64,000 nt of DNA from UBA11051 sp964390495. GTDB taxonomy: Bacteria > Armatimonadota > Zipacnadia > Zipacnadales > UBA11051. Where the stretch lies: NCBI GenBank assembly GCA_964390495.1, contig CAYMIN010000020.1, positions 12,952-76,951 of the forward strand. The letters are read 5' to 3'. Positions 1 through 9,335 of the stretch are shown piece after piece. Position 1 is the stretch's first letter. Every line of letters starts with the position of its first letter. The notes beneath the pieces were generated by a model, which was given only the letters and a program-made list of their open reading frames with translations, had not been told where the DNA came from and ran no database searches. The position numbers and the translations under genes were made by a program.

Positions 1-16
1 ACGGAGGAGTGCCATC

Positions 17-976
17 GTGGAGACGTTGGTATATCTCAACGGCGAACTGGTGCCCGAGCCGGACGCCAAAGTCTCTATCTTCGACATCGGCTTCATGTAC
101 AGCGCGGTTTTCATGGAGGCGGTGCGCACCTTCAGGCACAAAGTCTTCCGTCTCGGGGATCATCTCGACCGGCTGGAGCGGTCCATGCGCTATGTCGGCC
201 TGGAGCCGCTGGTCAGCCAGGAGCAGATGGCGGAGGTCATCAATCAAGTCATCCAGGCCAACATCGCCAACTTCGCGGCAGACGACGACTGCTGGGTCTG
301 CGCGCAGGTGACGCCCGGCCTCGGCTTCCCGCATCCCATAATGAGGGGCCAATCGGGCCAGCCCACGATCATGGCCTATGTGAGCCGCCTGCCCTATGAC
401 GAGTACGCCCACTGCTATGCCGATGGCCAAGCGGCGGTCGTCTCCAATGTCCGCAACGTCCCGCCGGCGTGTGTTGACCCGCGCGGCAAGACCCGCTTCC
501 GGCTGCACTACTTCATGGCCAAGCTCGAGGCCAAGACCAGCGATCCGGATGCCTTCGCCCTGCTACTGGACACCGACGGGTACGTGACAGAGGGGACCGG
601 GGCCAACTTCTTCATTGCCGCCAACGGCGTGCTATACACCGCGACAACGCGTGACATTCTCGAAGGCATCAGCCGGCGGACGGTGATCGAGCTGGCCGGC
701 AAGCTTGGGATTCCGGTGGTGGAGCGGGACTTGACGCTCTACGATGTCTATAGTGCCGACGAGGGCTTTTGGACCACCTCCTCCTACTGTATGCTGCCGG
801 TGTCGAAGGTCAATCATGTAGCTATGAAGCAGGTGCCCGGACCGCTGACCCAGGCGCTGTTGCAGGCCTGGAGCGATGAGGTCGGGGTTGACATCGTGGC
901 GCAGGCGCTGAAGTACGCCGACACCCCCAGCAATGTCTGGCGCGGCGAACCCCAAAAGCCTGCGTCACCAAGCTGA
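17..976 (+). CDS. Class IV (BCAT/D-amino acid-type) PLP aminotransferase, divergent paralog
   Basis: A 319-residue fold-type IV aminotransferase. The start is GTG at 17, preceded by an ACGGAGGAG Shine-Dalgarno at the window edge. The PLP lysine aligns at K158 (GKTRF, in the place of the family's K-S-L-N). The EGTGANFF cofactor-phosphate loop is present (T-E-G-T-G-A-N). The N-terminal motif that reads FDHGLLYGDGIFEG in the paralog at 25475 here reads FDIGFMYSAVFMEA, so the usual His and GDG are lost. The family transfers amino groups between branched-chain or D-amino acids (or aminodeoxychorismate) and 2-oxo acids. The altered motif suggests a different substrate, which I cannot name. It starts a run of plus-strand carbohydrate genes and is followed 18 bases later by a sulfatase-fold gene. 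Confidence 0.85.
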   Translation: METLVYLNGELVPEPDAKVSIFDIGFMYSAVFMEAVRTFRHKVFRLGDHLDRLERSMRYVGLEPLVSQEQMAEVINQVIQANIANFAADDDCWVCAQVTPGLGFPHPIMRGQSGQPTIMAYVSRLPYDEYAHCYADGQAAVVSNVRNVPPACVDPRGKTRFRLHYFMAKLEAKTSDPDAFALLLDTDGYVTEGTGANFFIAANGVLYTATTRDILEGISRRTVIELAGKLGIPVVERDLTLYDVYSADEGFWTTSSYCMLPVSKVNHVAMKQVPGPLTQALLQAWSDEVGVDIVAQALKYADTPSNVWRGEPQKPASPS

Positions 977-994
977 TGGCACGGTGAGGCGACT

Positions 995-2308
995 ATGAAG
1001 ATCCTCGTAATACTTGAGGACGCGGTCCGGCCGGCACACATGGGCTGCTACGGCTACTCGAAGGACACCACGCCGAATTGCGTCCGGCTGGCGCGCGAAG
1101 GCGTCCGCTTCGAGAATTGCATCGCCGTCTCCACCCATACCTTCCCGCCGCTGGTCTCGATCATCACCGGCCAGACGACGGCCACTCACGGCCTCATGAG
1201 TGCCGTTGACTATAGGGCCTGGAGGTACGGAGACCTCTGGGAGGGCCATCGCACGCCTCTGCACCTGCTGGGGGACGCGGGCTTCCTCATAGACGGCGAG
1301 CTGGTGACGCGTTGGGCCCCGCTTGGCTTTCCCCGCGATGCCGATGACCTCGAACAGTACATGGAGCAGAACCGCGACAAGCCGTGGTTCTTCTTTGCCG
1401 AGCCGTACCCGACACACCTGCCTTACGATCCGCCGCAGGAATACTACGATATGTTCGTGGACGATGATTTCCAGCCCAGCGCGGAAACGCTGGAGCGGCT
1501 CGACATCGTCCGCACTCGCATGATCCTGCATCCGCCCGACGTGCAGTCGGCGATGGAAGCGGGCCGCGAAGACCCCATCGGCGACGGTGACGAGGCCCAC
1601 CAACGCACCATCGCCGTGGTCGAGTTCCAGCCCGAGGATGCGCCGGGGATACGCGCGCTCTATGACGGCGAGATGCGTGTCTTTGACGACCTGGTAGGGC
1701 GCTGGATCGCCAAGCTGGAGCAGCTTGACCAGCTTGACGATACGCTGGTAATCATCATCTCCGACCACGGGGAGGAGCTGCTGGAGCGCGGCCATGTCGG
1801 CCATACCTCTTGCAACCTCAAGGGCACGCTCTATGACGAGTGCCTGCGTGTGCCGCTGATTATGCGCTACCCGCAGAAGCTGCCGGCCGGCAAGGTCGTC
1901 ACCCAGCAGGTGTCGCAGATTGACATAATGCCGACGATCTTTGACCTCCTCGGCCTGGAGCTTGCGCTGCCGCATGACGGGGCCTCGACACTGCCGCTGA
2001 TCCGTGGTGAGACCGAGCGATTCCGCGAGGAGGCCTATGCCGAAACTATGCCGGCCGGCTGGCAGGCCCAGGACGGCGACGAGCGCCGCATCTGGTGCGT
2101 GCGCACGCTGGAGTGGAAGCTGATTATGAACCTCGATCCGGCCACCGCCACGCGCACCTATGAGCTGTACAATCTGCGGGATGACCCCGGCGAGCGCAAC
2201 AATATCTGCGATCAGGAACCGGCCAAGGCGGCCGAGTTGCAGGCCAAGCTCGAGGCCCACATGGCCGGAGCGGGCAAGGCACCTACAGGCACTGAATCCA
2301 GAAAGTGA
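995..2308 (+). CDS. Sulfatase/alkaline-phosphatase-superfamily hydrolase lacking the formylglycine residue
   Basis: A 437-residue protein with the sulfatase fold. The N-terminal metal region is ILEDAVRPAHMGCYG, and the second metal/catalytic motif is SDHGEELLERGHVGH. The sequence that should be C/S-x-P-S-R-x4-T-G is T49-F-P-P-L-V-S-I-I-T-G. The residue normally converted to formylglycine is therefore Thr, and the Arg is lost. Superfamily members with a Thr nucleophile, such as phosphoethanolamine or phosphoglycerol transferases and nucleotide pyrophosphatases, act as phospho-hydrolases or transferases. It could be one of these rather than a true sulfatase. There is no signal peptide, so it is probably cytoplasmic. 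The stop overlaps the Shine-Dalgarno of the next gene, indicating an operon. Confidence 0.8.
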   Translation: MKILVILEDAVRPAHMGCYGYSKDTTPNCVRLAREGVRFENCIAVSTHTFPPLVSIITGQTTATHGLMSAVDYRAWRYGDLWEGHRTPLHLLGDAGFLIDGELVTRWAPLGFPRDADDLEQYMEQNRDKPWFFFAEPYPTHLPYDPPQEYYDMFVDDDFQPSAETLERLDIVRTRMILHPPDVQSAMEAGREDPIGDGDEAHQRTIAVVEFQPEDAPGIRALYDGEMRVFDDLVGRWIAKLEQLDQLDDTLVIIISDHGEELLERGHVGHTSCNLKGTLYDECLRVPLIMRYPQKLPAGKVVTQQVSQIDIMPTIFDLLGLELALPHDGASTLPLIRGETERFREEAYAETMPAGWQAQDGDERRIWCVRTLEWKLIMNLDPATATRTYELYNLRDDPGERNNICDQEPAKAAELQAKLEAHMAGAGKAPTGTESRK

Positions 2309-2319
2309 GGCACACAACC

Positions 2320-3381
2320 ATGAGCAATGATGTGATTCGACTGGGTATTGTCGGGATGTCGCCGACCAACATGGCCTCGACCTTCGCACTTCTGAAAAAC
2401 GAGCCGGACCTCAGGTACGAGATCACCGCGATTTGCGCTCGCCGCCGGGAGGTGCTCGACCAGTGCCTGAGCCAGTTCGGCGTACCCTTCGGGACGCTGG
2501 ATTACCGCGAGCTGGCCCAGCAGGACGATGTGGATGTGGTCTGTGTCTTCACCCCGGATCATCTGCACGCCGACCACTGCGCCGCCGCCATTGAGGCCGA
2601 CAAGCACGTGGTCTGCACCAAGCCGATGGTTACGTCGCTGGAAGAGGCCCAGCGGCTGGTCGCTTTGGTCCGCGAGCATGGGGTGAAGTTCCTCGTCGGC
2701 GAGACCATGCGCTTCGACCGCCAGTTCGAGATGGCCAAAAAGCTGTTCGACGACGGCGACCTGGGCGATCTCATCGCCATCGAGAGCTACTACGTCCACG
2801 ATCTGCGCTCGGTCTTCGAGTTCACCCCCTGGCGGCTGACGGTACCGCAGGATTTCCTGTATGGCGGCTGCTGCCATTCGGTGGACGCCATCCGCGCCTT
2901 TGCCGGCGATGTGGACACCGTTCACGCCAACGCCACCCGGGGCAATCTCACTCCCGGTTATGACCTGGAGGACAATTTTTTTCTTAACGTCAAGTTCAAG
3001 TCCGGCGTCATCGGTCGCGTCTCGGGTCTGTATGGCATCATCCATCCGCCCACGCCGATGATGCAAGTGGGTATCTATGGCACCAAGGGCAGCCTCCAGA
3101 CCGAGTTCACCGACAACGAGCCCGGCCAGGTGCGGGTGGTGCTGGACAAGCTGGTTGACCACAAGCCTCTGGTCGCGGATTTTGAACCCGAAACCGACCT
3201 CAGCGCCTACGGGCTGGGGGCTTCCGTGATCCGCTACATGCGCCACTTCCAGGACTGTCTCGACAACGATCTTGAGCCGGTCCCAGGCGTAGTCGAGAGC
3301 GCCAAGACGATGGCCGTCATCGCCGCCGCCTGGGAATCGATTCACACCGGCCAGGTCGTCAAGGCCTGCAACGAGTTCTGA
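2320..3381 (+). CDS. Gfo/Idh/MocA family NAD(P)-dependent oxidoreductase
   Basis: A 353-residue oxidoreductase with an N-terminal Rossmann domain (LGIVGMSPTNMAS, an unusual Gly-rich turn with no third Gly) and the C-terminal alpha/beta substrate domain of the family. The conserved EKP becomes CTKPM, keeping the catalytic Lys and Pro. ATG at 2320 is chosen because GTGAGG at 2305-2310 is a good ribosome site for it; an upstream in-frame GTG at 2305 is part of that site. The family oxidises or epimerises sugars, inositols or amino sugars. It is directly coupled to the sulfatase-fold gene upstream, suggesting a shared sugar pathway. It is one of four family members in the window. Confidence 0.88.
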   Translation: MSNDVIRLGIVGMSPTNMASTFALLKNEPDLRYEITAICARRREVLDQCLSQFGVPFGTLDYRELAQQDDVDVVCVFTPDHLHADHCAAAIEADKHVVCTKPMVTSLEEAQRLVALVREHGVKFLVGETMRFDRQFEMAKKLFDDGDLGDLIAIESYYVHDLRSVFEFTPWRLTVPQDFLYGGCCHSVDAIRAFAGDVDTVHANATRGNLTPGYDLEDNFFLNVKFKSGVIGRVSGLYGIIHPPTPMMQVGIYGTKGSLQTEFTDNEPGQVRVVLDKLVDHKPLVADFEPETDLSAYGLGASVIRYMRHFQDCLDNDLEPVPGVVESAKTMAVIAAAWESIHTGQVVKACNEF

Positions 3382-3439
3382 GCCACGGATCAGCCTCCGG
3401 AGCTCGAAGGCCAACAGCAGCGGTCTCAGAATGCGCAAT

Positions 3440-3469
3440 GGGGGACTGTCCCTTTTGGGACTGTCCCCC
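3440..3469. repeat. 15-bp-period GGGACTGTCCC palindrome, copy 1
   Basis: Two nearly identical 15-base units (GGGACTGTCCCTTTT, then GGGACTGTCCCCC) form a perfect palindrome. The flanks AATG and GGATA also recur at the copy at 19463-19492, so about 38 bases are shared. It lies between the Gfo/Idh/MocA gene and the large glycosidase-like gene. Confidence 0.85.
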
Positions 3470-3529
3470 GGATACCAGAAGTTGCGTATCCAACTTTTGA
3501 TCTCGAGACAAGTTTTAGGAGGCAGCCTA

Positions 3530-6500
3530 ATGTCCTTCCTAGTGCGCTTTGGATTCCTATCGGCCTTAATACTGCTCTGCGCCTCCCTCAACTATGCCGC
3601 CACCATCAAGGCCGGTGGTCTCGGCCTGGAGCTGGATGCCGATGCCAAGGTAACCGCCATGAGCATAGGGGAAACCAACCTGCGGGTGGTGCCCGCTCCG
3701 CTGGTGACGCTGTGTGAGGTGGGGAAGGCCGAGTTCGCCGCACCCCAGGTCACCGGCAGCCCTGACCCGGGCCTGGCTCTGGATTTTGCCGAGGCCAAGG
3801 TACGAGGCAAACTGGTCGTGAGGTCGCACGCCGAGGCCCTGCGGTTCTCCTGCAACCTCAAAGGCGAGGACTTGCCTGCGCGCGGGATGCTGCTGCGCTT
3901 TGCCCTCCCTTTTGATGCCGACGGCTGGCAGTGGCACAATGACATGCAGACCGCCGTCACCATCGCCGAGAACAAGCTCTACGAGAATGTGCGCCCGCTG
4001 CGGGCCTATGCCGACCTGCCGGAGTGGAAGGACGAGCCGGCCCTGCGGATGGGCTATTCCAACCGCAACTTCTGCACCGTCCTGACCGGGCCGGTGGGGA
4101 TATGCCTGGCCGTACCGATTGACAAGCCGTCCATCTTCCGCACCGCCTACGATGGGGATGTTAAACAGCTTGAGATCGTCTATGATTTCGCCCTATCGCC
4201 CGACACCAGGAAGCCGAATGAGGTGGATTTCACCTTTGACCTCTACCAGTGCGACCCCAATTGGGCCTTCCGCAGCGCCTTGGCTCGCTACTACCGGCTC
4301 TACCCCGAGCTGTTTCGTACCTACGTGCGGGATCAGGGCCAGTGGATGGCTTTCAGCAAGCTGTCGGAGATTGACAATGCCAATGAGTTCTACTTCGCCT
4401 TGCAGGAGGGGGCGCCGGAGCCGGAATACGATGACAAGCTGGGTGTGCTTTCCTGCCCCTACTTCACCCACGCCGGTATGGGGGCCAACATCCCCAACTA
4501 CGATCCGGAGGCGGATCCGCTGCCGCCTCATGAGGTGCAGGTGGAGGCGATGGAGGCGGCCTTCAAGGCCCGTACCAAGCTTGACGGCATCTATCACGCC
4601 GTCGGCCTTCACGACGCCGAGGGCAAGCTGGATGTGCGCAAATGGCGCGTCTATGCCCATCTCATCGCCCAGTTCAATCTCGACCCGGAATTGCCCTATG
4701 GTGAATGGACTCTGGAGCGCGCCATCGAACGCATCCAGCAGGTCAAGCAGAGCAGAAACGCCGACCTGGACGGCTTCTACTACGATGGGCTATCGGCGGG
4801 GATAAACTACCGCCCGGACCATTTTGGGACAGCGGATGCGCCCTGTTTGTGGGACCCGGTGGCCCAGAAGCCCTTCATCAACAACTTTTTCTCCTCCTGT
4901 GAGTTCGCCCGGGCCGCCGCCGAGCTGCTGCGGCCGCGCGGTCTTATCACCATGATGAACGGCGCTCTTGGTGCCAGCTTCTACGTGGCTCCGTGGCTGG
5001 ATGTTCTGGGTGCCGAGACCGGCCTGCGCATCCCTCGCGAGAGCTTCAACTATATCCGCGCCACCACCTATCACAAACCCTTCTTGACCCTGCTCAAGGG
5101 CAATTACGAGCAACAGATCGGTCGGCCTGAGATGGAGCTGTTCCACAAGCGCTGTCTGGCCTATGGCGTGTTTCCCGGCTTCTTCGACTGGCCGCCCAGC
5201 GGCCTGGGACCCGGAGGCCGGTACTGGTATCATTCCCGCTACTACGAGCGCGACCGCGACATCTTTCGCAAGTACCAGCCGCTGTGCCGCGACCTGGCGC
5301 TGGCGGGCTGGGAGCCGGTTACCTACGCGCGCAGTTCCGAACCCCAGGTCTTTGTCGAGCGTTTCGGGCCGACCAGCGACGGAATCGTGTGGCTTACGCT
5401 GCTGAATGAAGACTCGCATCCACACAAGACCAGCCTGACCATAGATGCCAAGGCGCTGCAACTCGATCCGACCACCGCAAGAGCGACAGATGTTGTGACC
5501 GGAGCACCGATTGAGCTTAAGGTCACCCGTAGGGGGCTTGCCGCCGACCTGGAGATACCCTCCGACGGCGTGATGGCCCTGCAGATTGCGCACCCCCACG
5601 TGGCGGCACAGTGGCGGGTCGCCCAGGCCCTGGAGACCCTCGACCGGGGCATACTGATGCGCCAGGTGGACAAGGACAAGCCGCCCCTCCTGGTGCGTTG
5701 GCTTCCGCAGGGCAAGACCTACACCCGCGAGACTGTTGACGGTAAGACCAATCTAGTATTCGAGGGTGACGGGAACGCCCAGAGCACCAGTCAGTGGGCG
5801 ATGTTATTCCAGCCCAGCGCCGAACAGATCAAGTTACGCGTCCGAGCCAGCGGCCAGGACCTCGTCGGCGCGAAGGGCAGCATCGGCGTGCGGTGTCGCT
5901 TGGCCTGGGTCACCTCCAGCTACACCCATTACGACACCCGCTTCTTCGATCTGGACAGCGGCACCTATGACTGGAAAGACTTTGAGTTCACAATTGAATC
6001 CGAGCAGGCGCTGCGCTCCATCTACATCACGCCCACGATTGCCGGCAGCGTGCAGGGCACGCTCAAGCTGGCGAAGGTGTCGCTCTCGGACACCAACCGC
6101 GAGGAGTACGTTATTGATCCCGAGTTCAGCCAATGGTATGAGCCGGTGCCCGATGGTATGCGCGAGCGCGTTGAGAGCGAATGCCAGAGCCTGCGCACCG
6201 CGCTGCTCAGTCTCCAGGACGCTGTGGGCGGGCCGAGCAGCACTACCACTCGCGAGAGGTTGGGGGAGGTATCGGGCAAGTGCCGCAAGCTGAGCGAGTT
6301 CATTGTCGGGAATCAGGCCGAGAACGGCTGCCGCCGGGTCCTGCGCGACCTGGAAACGATCGAGCAGCACCTGGGCTTTGTGACCCTGGCCGCTTTCGGT
6401 ATCAAGCTGCCGCAGATAAAGGGCCCCATGACCGCAGCTCCCGGTGATGAAGTCGGCATCGCTTTCCCACCTCCTGAAATCGCCGGAGTGCCCACCAGCA

Positions 6501-7882
6501 CGGAACTGGTTTCTGACGATGTCAGCATCCCGCCGAATGCCGCCGGTTGCCGGATACGGGTGCCCGCCGATGCCGAAATCGGCTCGATCATCAAGGTGGT
6601 CGGCCTGCTGCATATCGGCGCACCGGACCGCGCGGCGACCGTGAAGGCCTCGCACCAGATTACCGTTGTGCCCGCTCTGGAGATGACACTGGAGAGTCAC
6701 GGTGCCGACCAGGAAACCGGGGCCTGTCGCGCGCGCGTCATACTGCGCAATAACCGCACGAGGGAGGCCACGGCGCTTCTGGCGGTCACTGCTCCGGAAG
6801 GTTGGCGGGTCACGGCTCCGGCCACCCTCAAGGTGCCGGCCGGCGCGGAAGCCTCCGCCGAGGCCTATATCAGCCCGACTAAAGCTGCTACACCCGGCTC
6901 GGTCGAGGTCAATATCTCCGCCACCGCCGACACCGACACGACCCATTCCCGCATCACCATGCTCTACATTCCCCGGGAGGCCAACCTGCTGAAAAACCCG
7001 AGCTTCGAGGAAGGCGGTACCGGCTGGGGCATGGCTAAGGAGACCGTCAGCATAGCCACCGAGGAGGCCCGCAGCGGCGCGGCCTCTCTGCGCATACAGA
7101 ATCCTACGGCGCTCCAGAGCGAGACCTCGCAGTCGGTAGGGCTGAATCAGCAAACACCCTGCGCCATCCTGGTGCGCGCCTCCTCCAAGGCCAAAGAGGT
7201 CAGCGGTAGCCCCGGCAAGGGCTATTCGCTCTATGTGGACATCTATTACATGGATGGGACACCGCTGTACGGCCAGACCTACAACTTCGACACCGGCACC
7301 ACCGACTGGCAGATGGGCGAGCTCTACATTGAGCCGGCCAAACCCATCCGCCATGTCAATCTCTACCTGCTGTTACGGGGCAAGTCCGGCACCGCCTACT
7401 TTGACGATGTCGCGCTCATGGAGGACCCGCGCCGTAAGGGCAACATCGCCCGCGAGGCGCAGGTAGCGGTGGACAGCAACTACTCCGGATACGATCCCAG
7501 CCCCATCAACGATGGTCTCATTGCGGTCGAGGAATTGCACTGGACCAAGCAAGCCTGGGCCTCGGAGGAGAGCCCCAAGGACCACTTCATCACACTCAAG
7601 TTCGATCAGCCCCGTGAGATCGCTAAGGTCAGCATCTACTGGTCGCTCGATGCCGGCATTGCCCGGAACTCGCGGGAACTGCAACTGCAGATTCCCGACG
7701 GCGACGGCTGGAAAACGGTAGCCACGGCCCAACCGGACGCCCCGGTGCCGGTTACCGACCTCGCGCTTGCCCAGCCGGTCAGTGCAGACAGCTTCCGCCT
7801 ATTCCAGCCGGGCGGCCAGGGCCCAAGCAACCGTCAGGGCCTGATGTGGGTGCGCGAAGTCGAGCTGTTCCCACCCCAGTGA
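3530..7882 (+). CDS. Very large secreted glycoside-hydrolase-like protein with carbohydrate-binding and discoidin domains
   Basis: A 1450-residue protein. ATG at 3530 is chosen over an in-frame ATG at 3431 because AGGAGG lies at 3517-3522 and the resulting N-terminus is a signal peptide (MSFLVRFGFLSALILLCASL, then an Ala-rich cleavage region). Residues ~30-700 look like a beta-sandwich plus TIM-barrel glycosidase module (DGFYYDGL contains candidate acidic residues). Residues ~730-870 resemble a carbohydrate-binding module and ~870-970 are helical. Then come NEW3-like beta domains, a CBM4/9-type module (LLKNPSFEEGGTGW near residue 1155) and a C-terminal F5/8-type C (discoidin) domain starting near NIAREAQVAVDSNYSG. 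It is probably an extracellular polysaccharide-degrading enzyme. I do not recognise the catalytic family, so the substrate is unknown. Confidence 0.75.
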   Translation: MSFLVRFGFLSALILLCASLNYAATIKAGGLGLELDADAKVTAMSIGETNLRVVPAPLVTLCEVGKAEFAAPQVTGSPDPGLALDFAEAKVRGKLVVRSHAEALRFSCNLKGEDLPARGMLLRFALPFDADGWQWHNDMQTAVTIAENKLYENVRPLRAYADLPEWKDEPALRMGYSNRNFCTVLTGPVGICLAVPIDKPSIFRTAYDGDVKQLEIVYDFALSPDTRKPNEVDFTFDLYQCDPNWAFRSALARYYRLYPELFRTYVRDQGQWMAFSKLSEIDNANEFYFALQEGAPEPEYDDKLGVLSCPYFTHAGMGANIPNYDPEADPLPPHEVQVEAMEAAFKARTKLDGIYHAVGLHDAEGKLDVRKWRVYAHLIAQFNLDPELPYGEWTLERAIERIQQVKQSRNADLDGFYYDGLSAGINYRPDHFGTADAPCLWDPVAQKPFINNFFSSCEFARAAAELLRPRGLITMMNGALGASFYVAPWLDVLGAETGLRIPRESFNYIRATTYHKPFLTLLKGNYEQQIGRPEMELFHKRCLAYGVFPGFFDWPPSGLGPGGRYWYHSRYYERDRDIFRKYQPLCRDLALAGWEPVTYARSSEPQVFVERFGPTSDGIVWLTLLNEDSHPHKTSLTIDAKALQLDPTTARATDVVTGAPIELKVTRRGLAADLEIPSDGVMALQIAHPHVAAQWRVAQALETLDRGILMRQVDKDKPPLLVRWLPQGKTYTRETVDGKTNLVFEGDGNAQSTSQWAMLFQPSAEQIKLRVRASGQDLVGAKGSIGVRCRLAWVTSSYTHYDTRFFDLDSGTYDWKDFEFTIESEQALRSIYITPTIAGSVQGTLKLAKVSLSDTNREEYVIDPEFSQWYEPVPDGMRERVESECQSLRTALLSLQDAVGGPSSTTTRERLGEVSGKCRKLSEFIVGNQAENGCRRVLRDLETIEQHLGFVTLAAFGIKLPQIKGPMTAAPGDEVGIAFPPPEIAGVPTSTELVSDDVSIPPNAAGCRIRVPADAEIGSIIKVVGLLHIGAPDRAATVKASHQITVVPALEMTLESHGADQETGACRARVILRNNRTREATALLAVTAPEGWRVTAPATLKVPAGAEASAEAYISPTKAATPGSVEVNISATADTDTTHSRITMLYIPREANLLKNPSFEEGGTGWGMAKETVSIATEEARSGAASLRIQNPTALQSETSQSVGLNQQTPCAILVRASSKAKEVSGSPGKGYSLYVDIYYMDGTPLYGQTYNFDTGTTDWQMGELYIEPAKPIRHVNLYLLLRGKSGTAYFDDVALMEDPRRKGNIAREAQVAVDSNYSGYDPSPINDGLIAVEELHWTKQAWASEESPKDHFITLKFDQPREIAKVSIYWSLDAGIARNSRELQLQIPDGDGWKTVATAQPDAPVPVTDLALAQPVSADSFRLFQPGGQGPSNRQGLMWVREVELFPPQ

Positions 7883-7977
7883 CCGGTTGCGCCGCCATCG
7901 GCGGGACTGATGCAGGAATCTTGCGGCCCTTGCCGAAAAGGCCATAGCGCCGAAATTGTTGCCAGAGGGGAGCCAAA

Positions 7978-8940
7978 ATGGACCTGAAGACCGTCGCCGT
8001 ATTCGGGGGCAGCGGCAAGATCGGCCGCCGCGTCATCGAGCTATTGCAGCAGCGGGGCTTGAATGTCCGTGTCCTGATCCACAATACTCCCATCGAGCTA
8101 GCCGACCTCTACACTGTCTTTGGCAGCGTCACTGAGCCGGAGGCGGTTGCTGAGGTCATCGAGCACGCCGACGCCGTCGTACACCTGGCGACCATGAAGG
8201 AGGCCCCTGATACCTTCTTCGATGTCAGCCTGCGGGGCACATTCAACGTGCTGGAAGCCTGCTGCGACTCCGAGGTTCAGCAGCTCATACTCTTCAGCGG
8301 CGATGCGGCCCAGGGCATCTGGTTTTATCCGCAGCCTATCCCGATCAACGAGAATCATCCCAAAACCGCCTATCCGGGCTACTATGCGTTCAGCAAGGTC
8401 ATGGAGGAGACCATGGCCGAGCAGTACGCGATTCAGTACGAAATGCCGGTCACGATTCTACGCTCCTCCTGGATCTTCGAGAAGGACGATCTGCTCAACC
8501 ACTTCTCGCTCCTGGAGAACGTGAATCCCGCCGAGCCGGGCCACGGTTTCGGCCTAGTCGCCGACGATATCATGGCTCTGGTCGAGGCCCGCCAAGAGCG
8601 CATCGCCATGCAGGTTGATGCCGCCGGGACCCCGTATCACCGCCATATCGTCCACCTTGATGATGTCATGCAGGCCTTCGGTCGCATGCTGGGCAATCCG
8701 TCTGCAGTAGGCCAGGACTTCAACATCGCCGGCCCTGCCGCCTTCGAGTACCGCGTCGCCTGCGAATACCTGTCTGAGAAGCTCGGCATCCCGACTATCG
8801 AGATCGTTTGCCCCGGCTATCACTCCTTCGAAATTGACACCACCAAGGCGCGGTCAATGCTGGGCTATGCGCCGGAGAACGACATCTTCAGGATGATTGA
8901 TCGGGCAATCGCCTGGCGCGGACAAGCCGGTTCCGAATAG
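7978..8940 (+). CDS. NAD-dependent epimerase/dehydratase (extended SDR)
   Basis: A 320-residue extended short-chain dehydrogenase/epimerase. The Rossmann motif is GGSGKIGRR near residue 10, and the active-site pair is in YYAFSK (Y-x-x-x-K). The NAD-binding acidic region and the substrate loop typical of nucleotide-sugar epimerases are partly recognisable. The start ATG follows AGAGGGGAGCC. It is likely to act on a sugar or nucleotide sugar in the same pathway as the surrounding oxidoreductases. The exact substrate cannot be read from sequence. Confidence 0.85.
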   Translation: MDLKTVAVFGGSGKIGRRVIELLQQRGLNVRVLIHNTPIELADLYTVFGSVTEPEAVAEVIEHADAVVHLATMKEAPDTFFDVSLRGTFNVLEACCDSEVQQLILFSGDAAQGIWFYPQPIPINENHPKTAYPGYYAFSKVMEETMAEQYAIQYEMPVTILRSSWIFEKDDLLNHFSLLENVNPAEPGHGFGLVADDIMALVEARQERIAMQVDAAGTPYHRHIVHLDDVMQAFGRMLGNPSAVGQDFNIAGPAAFEYRVACEYLSEKLGIPTIEIVCPGYHSFEIDTTKARSMLGYAPENDIFRMIDRAIAWRGQAGSE

Positions 8941-8982
8941 ACTCGGCCGTTTGCGGACAGGGAATGAAAGGACGGAGGTATC

Positions 8983-9321
8983 ATGCGGAAATTTCACCAT
9001 GTCGGTTTGCCAACCGACGACAAGCAGCCGGACGAGATCTATGTTGAGGCCACCAAGGTCTGGGTGACCGAGCCTCTCGACCATAAGTACAAGGTCGAGT
9101 TTTTGCGCTACGAGCCGGATTCGCCGGTTACCGGCCCGCTGCGCGACCAGGCCCACTTTGCCTTCGAGACTGATGACCTGGACGCCGAAATCGAGGGCAA
9201 GGAGGTCATTCTCGGCCCCTTTGAGGCGCTTGAGGGGCTCCGCGTCGTGTTCGTACTGGAAGATGGCGCGGTCTATGAGTTCATGGAGTATGCCGAGGGC
9301 AAGCAGCGACTGACGGACTAG
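8983..9321 (+). CDS. Small VOC (glyoxalase/dioxygenase fold)-like protein
   Basis: 112 residues, preceded by a GGACGGAGG ribosome site. The pattern HHVGLPT at the N-terminus, HFAFETDDLD in the middle and VYEFMEY near the end matches the paired beta-alpha-beta-beta-beta modules of the vicinal oxygen chelate superfamily. The His residues and the C-terminal Glu are the usual metal ligands. Family members isomerise, epimerise or cleave small molecules, often sugars or ketols. It sits between an epimerase and an SDR, so a role in sugar conversion is plausible but not proven. Confidence 0.65.
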   Translation: MRKFHHVGLPTDDKQPDEIYVEATKVWVTEPLDHKYKVEFLRYEPDSPVTGPLRDQAHFAFETDDLDAEIEGKEVILGPFEALEGLRVVFVLEDGAVYEFMEYAEGKQRLTD

Positions 9322-9335
9322 CAGCCGTCGTCGTT

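Noticed and set aside
965..2389. Long open frame on the minus strand opposite the sulfatase-fold gene
   Set aside because: Antisense shadow of a GC-rich gene: no family motif, no ribosome site, and the plus strand encodes a clear family member. The same applies to minus-strand frames at 2212..3591, 5834..7354, 27683..29191, 46436..47890 and 48029..49516.
3431..3529. In-frame ATG at 3431 as the start of the large glycosidase-like gene
   Set aside because: It would translate through the repeat palindrome and bury the signal peptide; ATG 3530 has AGGAGG and gives a proper signal sequence.
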